Assembly (NCBI GenBank): GCA_947491315.1
Contig: CANLII010000001.1
Location: 1 to 64,000 of the forward strand
DNA length: 64,000 nucleotides
Direction: 5' to 3'
From: Ignavibacteria bacterium
Lineage (GTDB): Bacteria; Bacteroidota; Ignavibacteria; Kapaibacteriales; UBA961
Position numbers and translations under genes: made by a program
Shown here: piece by piece, positions 8,725 to 17,695 of the stretch
Position numbering within the stretch: the stretch's first letter is position 1
Layout of the letters: each line of letters starts with the position of its first letter
Notes under the pieces: model-generated
Seen by the model: only the letters and a program-made list of their open reading frames with translations
Database searches by the model: none
Told to the model about the DNA's origin: nothing

Positions 8725-10077
8725 TTATTCTGCAGACTCTTCATTTGGAGTTGAATCATCCGGAAAAGTATTAGCTAAAAGTATCGCATCGCGAATCTCG
8801 GATACTTCTTGTTCTTCAAATTCAGAGAGTATAATGTCTCTAAATTCCAGAAGAGTATTCTTTGTCATGCCAGGTATTTCCAGCAAATCATATATATCGG
8901 CATCAAGAAATTCTCTTGCTGTATCAATTCCAAGATTGATGATATTCTCATACATTTCTTTACCGATTTCATCTCTAAACTCGATAAGCTCGATATCTTC
9001 GCCACCTTCTTTGATCAATGTGATATTATAACCTGTCAATTTAGATGCAAGGCGCACATTCTGTCCATTCCGACCAATGGCAAGGGAAACTTGATCATCG
9101 GGCACAACAACAGTTGCCGATCTTGTTTCAGTTGATACAACGATGTCACGAATGCGAGCGGGAGCCAATGCCTTTGCAATGAACACTTTTGGATCCGCTG
9201 AATATTCAATGACATCAATATTCTCATTGTTCAATTCACGAACAATTGAGTGAATACGGATTCCTTTCATTCCAACGCAAGCGCCAACAGGGTCGACCCT
9301 CTCATCATATGACAATACGGCCACCTTGGCTCTTTCACCTGGGTCGCGAGCAATGGACTTAATTTCTATGATTCCATCATATACTTCAGGGATTTCAATT
9401 TCAAAAAGGCGCGCGAGAAAGTCATCAGCAGATCTGGAAACGATGATGTCAGGCGTTCCGCTGCCTTGCATTCTTCGTACTTCCTTGATGACTGCCTTTA
9501 TGGACATGTTCTTCTTATAACGCTCATTGTGAATCTGCTCTTCTCGTGGCATGCGCATTTCATTTTTATTATGCATGATGAGGAGACTTCCGGGACGAAC
9601 TTGATATACTTCGCCAACAATGATTTCACCTACCTTCTCATTGAATTCATTGAAAATATTGTCCTTTTCAACATCACGGATTCTTTGACCTAAAGTTTGA
9701 GTCGCAAGCGCGATCAATCTTCTTCCAAAATTATCAGAAATATTTTCTAGGGTAATTTCTTCAATAAATTCATCGCCAATCTCATGAACTTCCTCTGATC
9801 GAGTTTGTATTTCCTTCAGGGAGATTTCCAAGGAAGGATCTTCTACTTCTTCAACGATTGTACGCATGAGATAGATTTCCAAATCGCCTTTATCCATGTT
9901 TACAACGATGTCGAAATTGGCTTCTTGGCCATACTTTTTTCTAATCAGCATGGAGAGTGTTTCGACAAGCATACCTTGCAATAGGTCTTTGTCAATGCTC
10001 TTTTCTCTTGCCATTTCTGCGAAAGCTTCGATGATAAGATTTTTGTCGTACTTAGGTTTGACTTTACGGCGTGCCAT
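8725..10077 (-). CDS. nusA: Transcription termination/antitermination factor NusA
   Basis: RNA polymerase elongation factor that modulates pausing, termination and antitermination. At 450 residues it has the N-terminal polymerase-binding domain (1-130), an S1 domain (about 135-200, VGEIIVGEVYQV), and two KH domains with GACVGMKGIRI and AIGRNGQNVRLA. A single helix-hairpin-helix-like C-terminal segment (LLEIPGMTK) ends in an acidic tail. It sits downstream of rimP as usual. Terminator-like hairpins on both sides of the rimP-nusA pair fit possible NusA autoregulation (inference). Confidence 0.96.
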   Translation of the reverse strand: MARRKVKPKYDKNLIIEAFAEMAREKSIDKDLLQGMLVETLSMLIRKKYGQEANFDIVVNMDKGDLEIYLMRTIVEEVEDPSLEISLKEIQTRSEEVHEIGDEFIEEITLENISDNFGRRLIALATQTLGQRIRDVEKDNIFNEFNEKVGEIIVGEVYQVRPGSLLIMHNKNEMRMPREEQIHNERYKKNMSIKAVIKEVRRMQGSGTPDIIVSRSADDFLARLFEIEIPEVYDGIIEIKSIARDPGERAKVAVLSYDERVDPVGACVGMKGIRIHSIVRELNNENIDVIEYSADPKVFIAKALAPARIRDIVVSTETRSATVVVPDDQVSLAIGRNGQNVRLASKLTGYNITLIKEGGEDIELIEFRDEIGKEMYENIINLGIDTAREFLDADIYDLLEIPGMTKNTLLEFRDIILSEFEEQEVSEIRDAILLANTFPDDSTPNEESAE

Positions 10078-10118
10078 TGTGTTGACTATGTGTATTGTGA
10101 TACTATCTATGCAATCAA

Positions 10119-10604
10119 TTACAGTGAAATCAGAACGATTGCTTTATGAATTTCTGAATAGGGTAAAGAGAATGTCGTATCTTCGTCAGTCTTAATTTTG
10201 CTTTTCTTCTTCGGCTGTTGAACAATAAGTTTCTGTTCATCAGCTTCAAGCAATATCAATGATTCGGTGACTTGAGCATCTTCTTTTGTATATGTTAATT
10301 CTAGTGTTCTGCCTTTATTCCGAGGGAATTGCCACCAGTGGATCAGCGGTCTGTCAGTCCCCGGAGAAGAAACTTCTATGCTGCGGACAGCATCTAAAAA
10401 GGCACTAGACTCAGCTGCGACAAGCAATGCACGATTGATTGACTCACATTGCTCAAGTGTTATTCCTGCTGGTGTATCCACATACAATTCAAGCATTGCA
10501 CGCTCTTTTGTCCCTCGCAATACAACATCAATGAGCGTTGTTTGCTGTGCTGTACAAGCTGTTTCAAGTATTGGGCGGATATCGCCAGGTAATTCCAATG
10601 CCAT
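10119..10604 (-). CDS. rimP: Ribosome maturation factor RimP
   Basis: Assists 30S assembly. At 161 residues it is typical of the family. The N-terminal domain has ELYVDTPAGITLEQCESINR; VSSPGTDRPLIH precedes the C-terminal SH3-like domain. It is the first gene of the long minus-strand translation operon, 73 bases from the divergent TonB-dependent receptor gene. The leader contains a terminator-like hairpin. Confidence 0.92.
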   Translation of the reverse strand: MALELPGDIRPILETACTAQQTTLIDVVLRGTKERAMLELYVDTPAGITLEQCESINRALLVAAESSAFLDAVRSIEVSSPGTDRPLIHWWQFPRNKGRTLELTYTKEDAQVTESLILLEADEQKLIVQQPKKKSKIKTDEDTTFSLPYSEIHKAIVLISL

Positions 10605-10631
10605 GAGAAATTGTCAATAATCCATACAAAC

Positions 10632-10659
10632 AAAAAAGGGGCTTCTGCTCAGAAGACCC
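10632..10659 (-). terminator. Intrinsic terminator-like hairpin in the rimP-nusA leader
   Basis: The minus strand reads a nine-pair stem with one mismatch (GGGTCTTCT / AGAAGCCCC), loop GAGC, then TTTTTT. This is a canonical rho-independent architecture 28 bases before the rimP ATG. No minus-strand gene lies immediately upstream, so it would act on the operon's own leader or on antisense RNA from the receptor gene. A TATATTTG box at 10672-10679 (minus) could be the -7 element, but it would place the hairpin at the extreme 5' end of the RNA. Confidence 0.6.
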
Positions 10660-10677
10660 AATCACACTTACAAATAT

Positions 10678-12663
10678 ATGTCTTTTTTTAGTTCATCGGC
10701 ATATTCGCCTCGTAAATTTACCATTATCACCACTTTAAGCGTGATAATGCAATTGTCGCAGTTTGGATTATCACTTCATGCAAATTCAGTGGACTCTACA
10801 TCATTATATGTAACAAAACCAATTATGAAATTGGCTGATTCCTCCTCTTTTCTTCTACAAAATGGTACATATTCATTCAAAAGGCACTTAAGTAGTGAAT
10901 TGCAAGGTTTTTTGGGGAATAATCGCTTGCAAGCGATTTCTATGCTGATTCCTTCGATAGAATTGCGTGATTATGGCGGGCCGGGAGCATTGAGTATGTT
11001 CTCCATTCGTGGAATGGGTCCATTGAGAAATGTGATATTATTGGATGGGATACCACTTACATCTTCTCAATCGGGTCTTTTTGATATTTCCTCAATTGCC
11101 ATGTTTCCGGGACAATCCATTGAAATGGACATGGGTGGTGGGTCTTCCATCATTGGGAGTGGAGCAATGTCGGGTATATTGGATATATCCTTGAATTCAC
11201 TCACTGACACGAGTTTTGCATCCATTTCGGGAGGGATTGGAAGTTTTGGTGAAGAAACAGTCCGAATTGGAGGCGGTATTGCGGATAATTCAACATCATT
11301 TATGGTTAATATTGACCATTTGAGTTTTGATGGCACATATCCTATCCGATTTCAACCAACGGGCAATGTACCTATCACATTAGTTGAAAGAGGAAATGCA
11401 GGGAATTCCAAAATGAATGTCTTTGCTCGAGTATCTCATCATTCTAAGGAAGAAAATTTGAAAGCAACTGTATGGACTTCTTTTGTGAATGGCGATAGAG
11501 GAGTTCCGGGTGCTGTTCTGACCGGAAAGATAGAAGATTCAGAAGCTTTTTTTCAAGACCAAGATTTTATGATTGCAGGTACTGTGAATGTCATGATCTC
11601 CAAGATGTTAATTCTGAATATAAAAACTTCACTTCGTTCATTATGGAGCTATTTCAGGGATCCATTTGCTTTCTATGCGGGCTATGAGGGAGCTAAATAT
11701 GTGTTTTCAACCAAGGAATTGTTCTCCCAAGCTGAGTTATTGCTGATGCCTTCCAATGAAATCATCATCAAATCAGGTGCAGTTTTTACAAATGCCGACC
11801 TTAGAGGGGAATTGTTACAACCATTTGCCGGGGATAATCCATCAAGGACTTCAGGCGCATTGTTCACCAGATGGATGATGAATATCGAAGAACATGACAT
11901 TGATGCAGGTTTACGATTGGATGCATTCAGTGATCAACAAGGACCCGCAATTTCCGGTCATGTAGCCATTGCCCATGAAATTTTGTCGGGATATACTATC
12001 TCCGGAAAGGTAACTCGTGATTTTCGAGTACCGTCTTTCAATGAATTGTATTACCTCAATTATGGAACGCAGTTTCTTAAACCAGAAACTTCGATGGGAA
12101 TTGATATCGGGTGTTCCTATGATGCAGGAGATGTAAATGGTCAATTTTCTGTCTATCATATGCAGGTGAAAGATCAAATTCTTGCAATGCCTATTTCTCC
12201 TGTTCAATGGAGAGCTAGTAATATCGGCATGGTATGGTCATCAGGAATTGAAGCATCTTTTGGGCTTAAGATTCCTGTTATCAATGGAGCGATACAGTGT
12301 AATTATGCCTTCAAACATGTCATAGACAAAAGCCCTGAATCGGATACTTATGAAAGCATTCTACCGTATGTACCAACTCACACATTTTCTTCCAATGTGA
12401 CTTCGACTTTTTCCACACAGACATTGGGAATCATGCTAACAGCAATAGGGAAACGCTTTGGTATGTTGGGGGAATTACCTGAAACCACAATGAGTCCTGT
12501 GATACTAGTTAATCCTCATGCGGAATTCCGAATGGAATTATTTGATGGGATGCTTCGAATCAGAGGTGAAATTCGCAATCTTCTCAATGAAGAGTACCAA
12601 ATGATTCTCAATTTCCCACTTCCTGGAAGATCCTATATTGTTTCAATGGGGTATGACATTTAG
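10678..12663 (+). CDS. TonB-dependent outer-membrane receptor
   Basis: Outer-membrane active transporter of 661 residues. An N-terminal signal-like segment precedes a plug domain (about 60-180) with SMFSIRGMGPLRNVILLDGIPL. A beta-barrel follows, with the family terminal signature IRNLLNEEYQ...PGRSYIVSMGYDI. The overall form resembles BtuB-type vitamin B12/siderophore receptors, but the substrate cannot be read from sequence. The 73-base upstream gap is too short for a cobalamin riboswitch. There are no TonB-linked neighbours. I see no obvious TonB box. Confidence 0.85.
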   Translation: MSFFSSSAYSPRKFTIITTLSVIMQLSQFGLSLHANSVDSTSLYVTKPIMKLADSSSFLLQNGTYSFKRHLSSELQGFLGNNRLQAISMLIPSIELRDYGGPGALSMFSIRGMGPLRNVILLDGIPLTSSQSGLFDISSIAMFPGQSIEMDMGGGSSIIGSGAMSGILDISLNSLTDTSFASISGGIGSFGEETVRIGGGIADNSTSFMVNIDHLSFDGTYPIRFQPTGNVPITLVERGNAGNSKMNVFARVSHHSKEENLKATVWTSFVNGDRGVPGAVLTGKIEDSEAFFQDQDFMIAGTVNVMISKMLILNIKTSLRSLWSYFRDPFAFYAGYEGAKYVFSTKELFSQAELLLMPSNEIIIKSGAVFTNADLRGELLQPFAGDNPSRTSGALFTRWMMNIEEHDIDAGLRLDAFSDQQGPAISGHVAIAHEILSGYTISGKVTRDFRVPSFNELYYLNYGTQFLKPETSMGIDIGCSYDAGDVNGQFSVYHMQVKDQILAMPISPVQWRASNIGMVWSSGIEASFGLKIPVINGAIQCNYAFKHVIDKSPESDTYESILPYVPTHTFSSNVTSTFSTQTLGIMLTAIGKRFGMLGELPETTMSPVILVNPHAEFRMELFDGMLRIRGEIRNLLNEEYQMILNFPLPGRSYIVSMGYDI

Positions 12664-12767
12664 TCTCAAGGGATTTGTGATGGAAAACAAGGTCAGATGC
12701 AGTATATTTGTCATTAAATTTTGGATATGCAACCATTTTTGCTTCTCTTTAGATCATCGGAGTCACA

Positions 12768-13322
12768 ATGATCATTGTCATGTTTGGAGCCCCCGGAGTG
12801 GGCAAAGGAACGCAAGCCGCAATTCTTGCCGAGCGTAAAGGAGTGCAACATCTCTCAACTGGTGAGGCTTTCCGTTCAGCAATCTCTGCCGGAACCGAAC
12901 TCGGGAAAACTGCTCAAAGTTATGTGCAATCAGGTGGCTTGGTACCCGATGACATCGTGACAGGAATCGTGGAAGAAGCAATGTCAAAAGCAGAGTATGC
13001 ATCGGGAGTTATTCTTGATGGTTTCCCACGAACACTTGGTCAGGCACAAGCATTGGATGCATTGTTGGAAAAGCAGGGAAAAGCGATTTCTTATATCGTG
13101 AATATTACTGTTGACAATGATGAAATTGTGAAGAGAATGCTATTGAGGGGTAGACAAGATGATAATGAGGATATCATCAGGCATCGTCTGAATGTCTATA
13201 ATGAGCAAACTGCTCCATTATTGGAGTATTATGCAGGATCCGGAAAAATGCTGAATATTGATGGGGATGCAGATGTGGAAATGGTCTATTCACGCATTGA
13301 TCACAGTATTGTAGCTCTTTGA
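12768..13322 (+). CDS. adk: Adenylate kinase (short form)
   Basis: Catalyses ATP + AMP to 2 ADP. P-loop GAPGVGKGT lies at the N-terminus, followed by the AMP-binding STGEAFR and LDGFPRTLGQA. At 184 residues it is the short type: the LID is reduced to a loop around RGRQDDNED instead of the zinc/Cys insertion of the long form. GGAG at about 12758 serves as ribosome-binding site. It stands alone rather than in the ribosomal spc operon. Confidence 0.94.
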   Translation: MIIVMFGAPGVGKGTQAAILAERKGVQHLSTGEAFRSAISAGTELGKTAQSYVQSGGLVPDDIVTGIVEEAMSKAEYASGVILDGFPRTLGQAQALDALLEKQGKAISYIVNITVDNDEIVKRMLLRGRQDDNEDIIRHRLNVYNEQTAPLLEYYAGSGKMLNIDGDADVEMVYSRIDHSIVAL

Positions 13323-13385
13323 TTTTCTCCGGGAACATTTGCTTCTGATGATATGTTTGCGGTGCTTGATTTACAGGTAATCAAT

Positions 13386-13835
13386 ATGCACTCCTTTACT
13401 CGCAACATTATAATCAGATCTCCTATAGAAGAAGTATTTCTCTTCCACACTGATGTGAATAATCTTGTTCGCATCACCCCTTCATTTATAAAAGTTATTA
13501 TTGAACATGCCGATCCGGCTGGCCAAGGGCAACAAGTACATGTACTTGTCAAGCAGTTTGGGTTGATACCAATGCGTATGCACATGGAATTTTTTCTTTT
13601 TGATTATCCTGCATGCTTGGCAGATAGGCAAATAAAGGGTCCATTCAAGAAAATGGTTCAATACAGATATTTTGAAGATATGGGCGGGGGATATACAAGA
13701 ATGCGCGATGTGTTTGAATATGAATTGCCTTTCGGCAGACTTGGGAAATTGGCACATTCACTGCTCATCCGAAAGATGATAGAACAAATGTTCACTCATA
13801 GGCAGAATATCACAAAAAAAATACTTGAGATGTAG
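13386..13835 (+). CDS. SRPBCC-family ligand-binding protein
   Basis: A 149-residue START/Bet v1-like (polyketide cyclase/dehydrase-like) protein. The N-terminal HSFTRNIIIRSPIEEVF and the central YRYFEDMGGGYTRMRD match cell-division-inhibitor or coenzyme-Q-binding SRPBCC proteins. An ATG at 13353 is possible, but 13386 is preferred: it starts at the conserved first strand and has AGGT about nine bases upstream. It is convergent with tpiA, with only two bases between the stops. Ligand unknown. Confidence 0.7.
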   Translation: MHSFTRNIIIRSPIEEVFLFHTDVNNLVRITPSFIKVIIEHADPAGQGQQVHVLVKQFGLIPMRMHMEFFLFDYPACLADRQIKGPFKKMVQYRYFEDMGGGYTRMRDVFEYELPFGRLGKLAHSLLIRKMIEQMFTHRQNITKKILEM

Positions 13836-13837
13836 AA

Positions 13838-14596
13838 TCAGGCCGATTGTGCAATTGCCAAAAATGATTCCACATTCAAAGATGCACCACCAATCAGTGC
13901 GCCATCTATATTGGGCATGGCAAAATATGCTGATGCATTCTCTGGTTTTACACTTCCACCATACAAAATTCGAATCATGTCTGATTGCCCGGGAAGATAT
14001 TCATTGAGTATCGATCGTATGAATGTATGGGCATTCTCTGCCTGATCGGGTTCTGCTGCTAGTCCTGTTCCAATAGCCCATACAGGTTCATATGCAATGA
14101 CGATGTCAGAAATCAACATAGCTTCCAATATTTCTTCATTCGTCAAAATACCAAGTAATTGTTCCCTAATAATTCCTTCGAAATTCCCTGCATTTCTCTC
14201 TTCCAACTTTTCTCCAATGCATATGATTGGTATCATGCCGGCTTCAAGGACAGCATGACACTTTTCTGCAATAATCTCATTGGACTCATTAAATAAAACT
14301 CTTCTTTCTGAATGCCCGATAATCACATATTCCACGCCCATTGATGCAAGCATTAATGGTGAAATTTCGCCGGTATATGCACCAAACTCATGGGAATCAC
14401 AGTTTTGAGCACCTAAACTGATTCGAGCATCATCACTTTCAATAATGACAGAACACTGTGCCAAATGTGTGAATGGAGGGCAAATAAGTATTTCAATTTC
14501 CGGTGAGATACTCTTCATTCCCTCACAAATTTCATGCGTGAGAAGCATGCCCTCATGAGGCAGTAAATTCATTTTCCAATTACCGGCAATTAACAT
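13838..14596 (-). CDS. tpiA: Triosephosphate isomerase
   Basis: Interconverts dihydroxyacetone phosphate and glyceraldehyde 3-phosphate. The 252 residues carry all signature sites: GNWKMN at the start, the catalytic His in IIGHSERR, the catalytic Glu in AYEPVWAIGTG, and the phosphate loop YGGSVKPENA. It starts three bases after the stop of the paaC-like gene and is probably cotranscribed with it, an unusual pairing. Confidence 0.97.
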   Translation of the reverse strand: MLIAGNWKMNLLPHEGMLLTHEICEGMKSISPEIEILICPPFTHLAQCSVIIESDDARISLGAQNCDSHEFGAYTGEISPLMLASMGVEYVIIGHSERRVLFNESNEIIAEKCHAVLEAGMIPIICIGEKLEERNAGNFEGIIREQLLGILTNEEILEAMLISDIVIAYEPVWAIGTGLAAEPDQAENAHTFIRSILNEYLPGQSDMIRILYGGSVKPENASAYFAMPNIDGALIGGASLNVESFLAIAQSA

Positions 14597-14599
14597 GTA

Positions 14600-15373
14600 T
14601 CACCATTCTGCTGAAGGATCAATTCGGAATACTTCTGTCATTTCTTCAAGCAACGGTTGAAGATGATCTGAATGAAAGCCTTTGCGACCACCATATATAG
14701 GAGTAATGGTCTCACGAGAAGGTATGGTCAAACCTGCTTTATCGCAAATTGCTTGTATCCTTTCATGCCATGCTTTTTCAAGTTCTTGCTCACCATTGAA
14801 AATCTTTTGTTCAATCAAAATATGCTCGGATTCGGAAGGTTCGAATATGCCAAGAGCCAAAGGATAACATTCATTCAATGCGCTTTGCATTCTTGATGTA
14901 CTTTCTTCATTACCTTGTGCCCCTAATTGAACAATCCAAGTATCGGCATGAAAAACATGATATTTGATTTCACCACGAATCTTGGTTGACAATTTTGCCA
15001 GTTGTTCATAAGAACTATGTTCAAGCATTTCATATCGCAATAATTCTGCGCTATCAAAAAGAAAATGCCTCATTAAACTAAAATCATATCCACCAATTGG
15101 ATATTCAACGAAGTGACAACAGGTAAAATCTTTCTCATTTCTCGTGAATGCACTAATGTCAGGCTCCGGTTCACCCAATTGTTGGAGCAAAGTGTAGAGA
15201 GCCAATGCATGACCTATCTTATCCTGAGCGATGGATGAAAATGCAATATCTTCTTCCAAAATAGGTCCTAAACCCGTCCACTCAGAGTTTCTATGAGCAA
15301 TGATGAGTGCATCATCTGCCATATGATACAGTAGGTCTTTCAGTGCTTTGATTGAAGTTTGATCATGCGTCAT
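14600..15373 (-). CDS. PaaC-like ferritin-fold protein (phenylacetyl-CoA epoxidase structural subunit family)
   Basis: A 257-residue all-helical protein of the PaaA/PaaC family. MADDALIIAHRNSEWTGLGP, EEDIAFSSIAQDKIGHA and EIKYHVFHADTWIVQLG align with PaaC, the non-catalytic partner of PaaA. None of paaA, paaB, paaD or paaE, nor any other phenylacetate gene, is in the window, so function in that pathway is doubtful. The start at 15373 is chosen over an upstream in-frame start at 15442 because GGAG lies about ten bases before it and the homologous region begins there. A TATGTTTG box at 15403-15410 fits a promoter. Confidence 0.8.
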   Translation of the reverse strand: MTHDQTSIKALKDLLYHMADDALIIAHRNSEWTGLGPILEEDIAFSSIAQDKIGHALALYTLLQQLGEPEPDISAFTRNEKDFTCCHFVEYPIGGYDFSLMRHFLFDSAELLRYEMLEHSSYEQLAKLSTKIRGEIKYHVFHADTWIVQLGAQGNEESTSRMQSALNECYPLALGIFEPSESEHILIEQKIFNGEQELEKAWHERIQAICDKAGLTIPSRETITPIYGGRKGFHSDHLQPLLEEMTEVFRIDPSAEW

Positions 15374-15402
15374 TAAATGTATCTCCGAATTAAAATCACA
15401 TA

Positions 15403-15410
15403 CAAACATA
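15403..15410 (-). promoter_or_regulatory. Candidate -7 element for the paaC-like gene
   Basis: The minus strand reads TATGTTTG, matching the Bacteroidota TAnnTTTG box, about 30 bases before the preferred ATG. No TTG sits at the expected -33 spacing, so this is only a partial match. Confidence 0.3.
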
Positions 15411-15450
15411 CAATAGTTAACGCTTAACATTGATATATCCAATTCTACTG

Positions 15451-15481
15451 CTTGCTCATTTGCTAATCAAGAGTATATTTG
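15451..15481 (+). promoter_or_regulatory. Bacteroidota-type promoter for the first choice-of-anchor-V gene
   Basis: CTTG (15451-15454), a 19-base spacer and TATATTTG (15474-15481) nearly match the TTTG/TAnnTTTG consensus of the Bacteroidota primary sigma factor. A predicted start about five bases later leaves a leader of roughly 20 bases containing AAGGAA before the ATG at 15506. Confidence 0.55.
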
Positions 15482-15505
15482 GGGGTTAAAAGGAAATATA
15501 CCAGC

Positions 15506-16321
15506 ATGTCAAAAAATCTATTATTCCTCGTTATTGGTCTCTTTGCACTCTGTGGAGTGATGCTCCAAGCGGATTTGACTGAAATTATGAGCTTTGGCGC
15601 CCCACCTTCTTCTACAGGTGCGCCCGGTGAAATATCCTGTGCTGAGTCGGGTTGCCATGATGATGGACCAATTCCTCAGAATCATGATTCTCATGTGCTG
15701 AGCATAGAAACGAGTAATGGGACTTTCATTCCAGGTGATACGGCTTTAATCACTGTTCATGTACAAGACCCTGAAGTTCAGAGATTCGGTTTTCAATTGA
15801 CTGCGATAAATGAACATGGAAAGGCGATAGGTGAATTTTTGATTACGGATTCTATGCATACTCAAATCATGCATAATCATGTTGATTTGACAGATAGAGA
15901 ATATGTGACATATACAAAAGCAGGAACTCTTGCATCGCAAACAGGGAAGCATTCTTGGACTTTTAAATGGATAATTCCACAAACTCAGTCGAGTGTTGCT
16001 AGGTTTTATCTTGCAACAGTTTCAGCAAATAATGACAATAGAGATAAAGGTGACAAAGTATTCTTGAGAGATACCACCATTTCTCTTCAGAAAGTACAAT
16101 CTGTCCTCGATAATAAAGAAATTTCGATTGAGCAAAAAGGACAATACTTGATAGTACATCAAGAATCCAACCCAAAACCGATACAAGTCTATACGATATT
16201 GGGTAATATTCACAGAGAATATCCCGGTAATTATGGTCAATCGAGTATTGACCTTACGGATTTTCCCATTGGATTGTATGTATTGAAAACTGGTAGTATT
16301 ATTCATTCATTTATTCCTTGA
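15506..16321 (+). CDS. Secreted choice-of-anchor-V (Reeler-like) protein with CX4CH motif
   Basis: Exported protein of 271 residues. A hydrophobic signal segment (LLFLVIGLFALCGVML) is followed by STGAPGE and CAESGCH, the CX4CH motif common at the head of choice-of-anchor-V proteins. A Reeler-like beta-sandwich follows, and then a C-terminal region resembling a T9SS sorting domain (IGLYVLKTG). The start at 15506 is chosen over a TTG at 15479 because AAGGAA lies at about -11. The motif might bind heme c or a metal; that is inference. The paralogue starts seven bases downstream. Confidence 0.75.
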   Translation: MSKNLLFLVIGLFALCGVMLQADLTEIMSFGAPPSSTGAPGEISCAESGCHDDGPIPQNHDSHVLSIETSNGTFIPGDTALITVHVQDPEVQRFGFQLTAINEHGKAIGEFLITDSMHTQIMHNHVDLTDREYVTYTKAGTLASQTGKHSWTFKWIIPQTQSSVARFYLATVSANNDNRDKGDKVFLRDTTISLQKVQSVLDNKEISIEQKGQYLIVHQESNPKPIQVYTILGNIHREYPGNYGQSSIDLTDFPIGLYVLKTGSIIHSFIP

Positions 16322-16327
16322 CATACA

Positions 16328-17200
16328 ATGAAATCATCAGTATTACTTTCAGTTTTCATGTGTTTTGTTTTTGCAAGTATTGCTTCAGCAGTTTCCGATG
16401 AAAAAAATGGTGAATATACCTTGAAATCATCTGGCTCTCATGAAAGTAGTACAGGTGCACCCGGTGATCGTACATGCGCCCAGTCAGGCTGTCATGAAAT
16501 GAGCGAAATAATCAATGATGATACAACTAATACATTGATCTTTTCAGATAATGATGGATTGTATGGGAATGCAATGGAGGGAATAAGATTGAGAGTGCGA
16601 AAAGAAGATAAAATCAAATTTGGATTTCAAATCGTATGTCTTGATACACTCAGAAAAAATGCTGGCTCATGGGTTTTATTAAATAAAGAAAGAGTGCAAA
16701 CTCAAGGACCTGATTTTTCCTTGATAACTGCTGTGGGAAGATCATATGTTACTCATACATACAAAGGTAATTTGGCTCAAGTACCAGGTGAAATTTATTG
16801 GGATTTCGCTTGGTTACCACCAGCAAATGGTTATCAGGGAAAAGTTACTTTTTATGTCATGAGCAATTGTGCAAACAATGACAATACGAATGGTGGTGAT
16901 ACATTTTATGCTTCAAAATATTCACTGCAACATGTATCTAGCATGACATCCATTGAAGATGATGGACAAATGCCTTTTAAAGTTGGGCAAAACACTTGGT
17001 TCTTACCAATGAATGTTCATCATGAGATTAAACAAATTCGATGCATTGATATCAAGGGAAGAGTTCAACTCTTTGACTGGAACATATATGGTGATCAGGG
17101 ATTGGAAATAACATTGCCATTTACTGATATGAGAGGATTCGTAACTCTCATCATTGAACTCGAGCATGGGATAACCTTGAAAAAACACTTAATTCTGTGA
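16328..17200 (+). CDS. Secreted choice-of-anchor-V protein, tandem paralogue
   Basis: A 290-residue paralogue of the preceding gene and probably in the same transcript. A signal peptide (SVLLSVFMCFVFASIASA) is followed by SSTGAPGDRTCAQSGCH, the same CX4CH head. Aromatic-rich beta-sandwich segments (YWDFAWLPPANG, CANNDNTNGGD) follow, and the C-terminus resembles a T9SS-type domain (IRCIDIKGRVQ). The CANNDN/SANNDN segment is shared with the first copy, supporting duplication. Function unknown. Confidence 0.75.
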   Translation: MKSSVLLSVFMCFVFASIASAVSDEKNGEYTLKSSGSHESSTGAPGDRTCAQSGCHEMSEIINDDTTNTLIFSDNDGLYGNAMEGIRLRVRKEDKIKFGFQIVCLDTLRKNAGSWVLLNKERVQTQGPDFSLITAVGRSYVTHTYKGNLAQVPGEIYWDFAWLPPANGYQGKVTFYVMSNCANNDNTNGGDTFYASKYSLQHVSSMTSIEDDGQMPFKVGQNTWFLPMNVHHEIKQIRCIDIKGRVQLFDWNIYGDQGLEITLPFTDMRGFVTLIIELEHGITLKKHLIL

Positions 17201-17282
17201 ATTTGATTCTTAAGCTGTAAGGAATTTAATACTTTTGTGTCTTACTCTTTGGCGGACGCCTTGTCCGTATTGAGAACCACGG

Positions 17283-17642
17283 ATGCAAGACATTATGGCT
17301 GACTCAGAAGCATATTCAATCAAAGAAGTAAGTTTGATTGTTGACGAAGAACAACATGTTCTTCGCTATTGGGAAAGAGAATTTGCTTTTCTCAACCCTC
17401 AGAAAAATGAAGCAGGAAATAGGATATACACTTCAACTGATTTGACCATTGTCAAGGAATTGAAGCGATTAATCAGAACGGAAAGGAAAACCATACAGGA
17501 AGCAAGGAGAGGTTTTTTGGAACAATATCCTGATGGCACCGTACATATAGGCACAGTTAGCAAAGATGAATCTCATGCAACTTCTGATTTGTCTCAGATA
17601 AAATTTGAGCTAGAAGAGATAATCAAAAAACTTAGAACCTAG
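17283..17642 (+). CDS. MerR-family transcriptional regulator
   Basis: A 119-residue DNA-binding protein with an N-terminal MerR winged helix: YSIKEVSLIVDEEQHVLRYWEREF, then GNRIYTSTDL and a helix ending RKTIQEARRGFL. There is no recognisable effector domain or metal-binding cysteines, so it belongs to the short MerR group common in Bacteroidota. An alternative ATG lies at 17295. A TACTTTTG box at 17230-17237 is a possible -7 element, but its -33 partner is at poor spacing. Confidence 0.85.
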   Translation: MQDIMADSEAYSIKEVSLIVDEEQHVLRYWEREFAFLNPQKNEAGNRIYTSTDLTIVKELKRLIRTERKTIQEARRGFLEQYPDGTVHIGTVSKDESHATSDLSQIKFELEEIIKKLRT

Positions 17643-17695
17643 GTGTTAGTACATTATTCAACTCAATATTTATAGTAATTTGGGAATCACACAAG

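Noticed and set aside
10605-10677. Cobalamin riboswitch upstream of the BtuB-like receptor
   Set aside because: Only 73 bases separate the divergent starts and no B12-box element is visible; the hairpin is better read as a minus-strand terminator.
17251-17265. Short hairpin (CGGAC/GTCCG) before the MerR gene as a MerR operator
   Set aside because: A five-pair stem is too short and lacks the 19-20 base spacing of MerR promoters; it could be chance.
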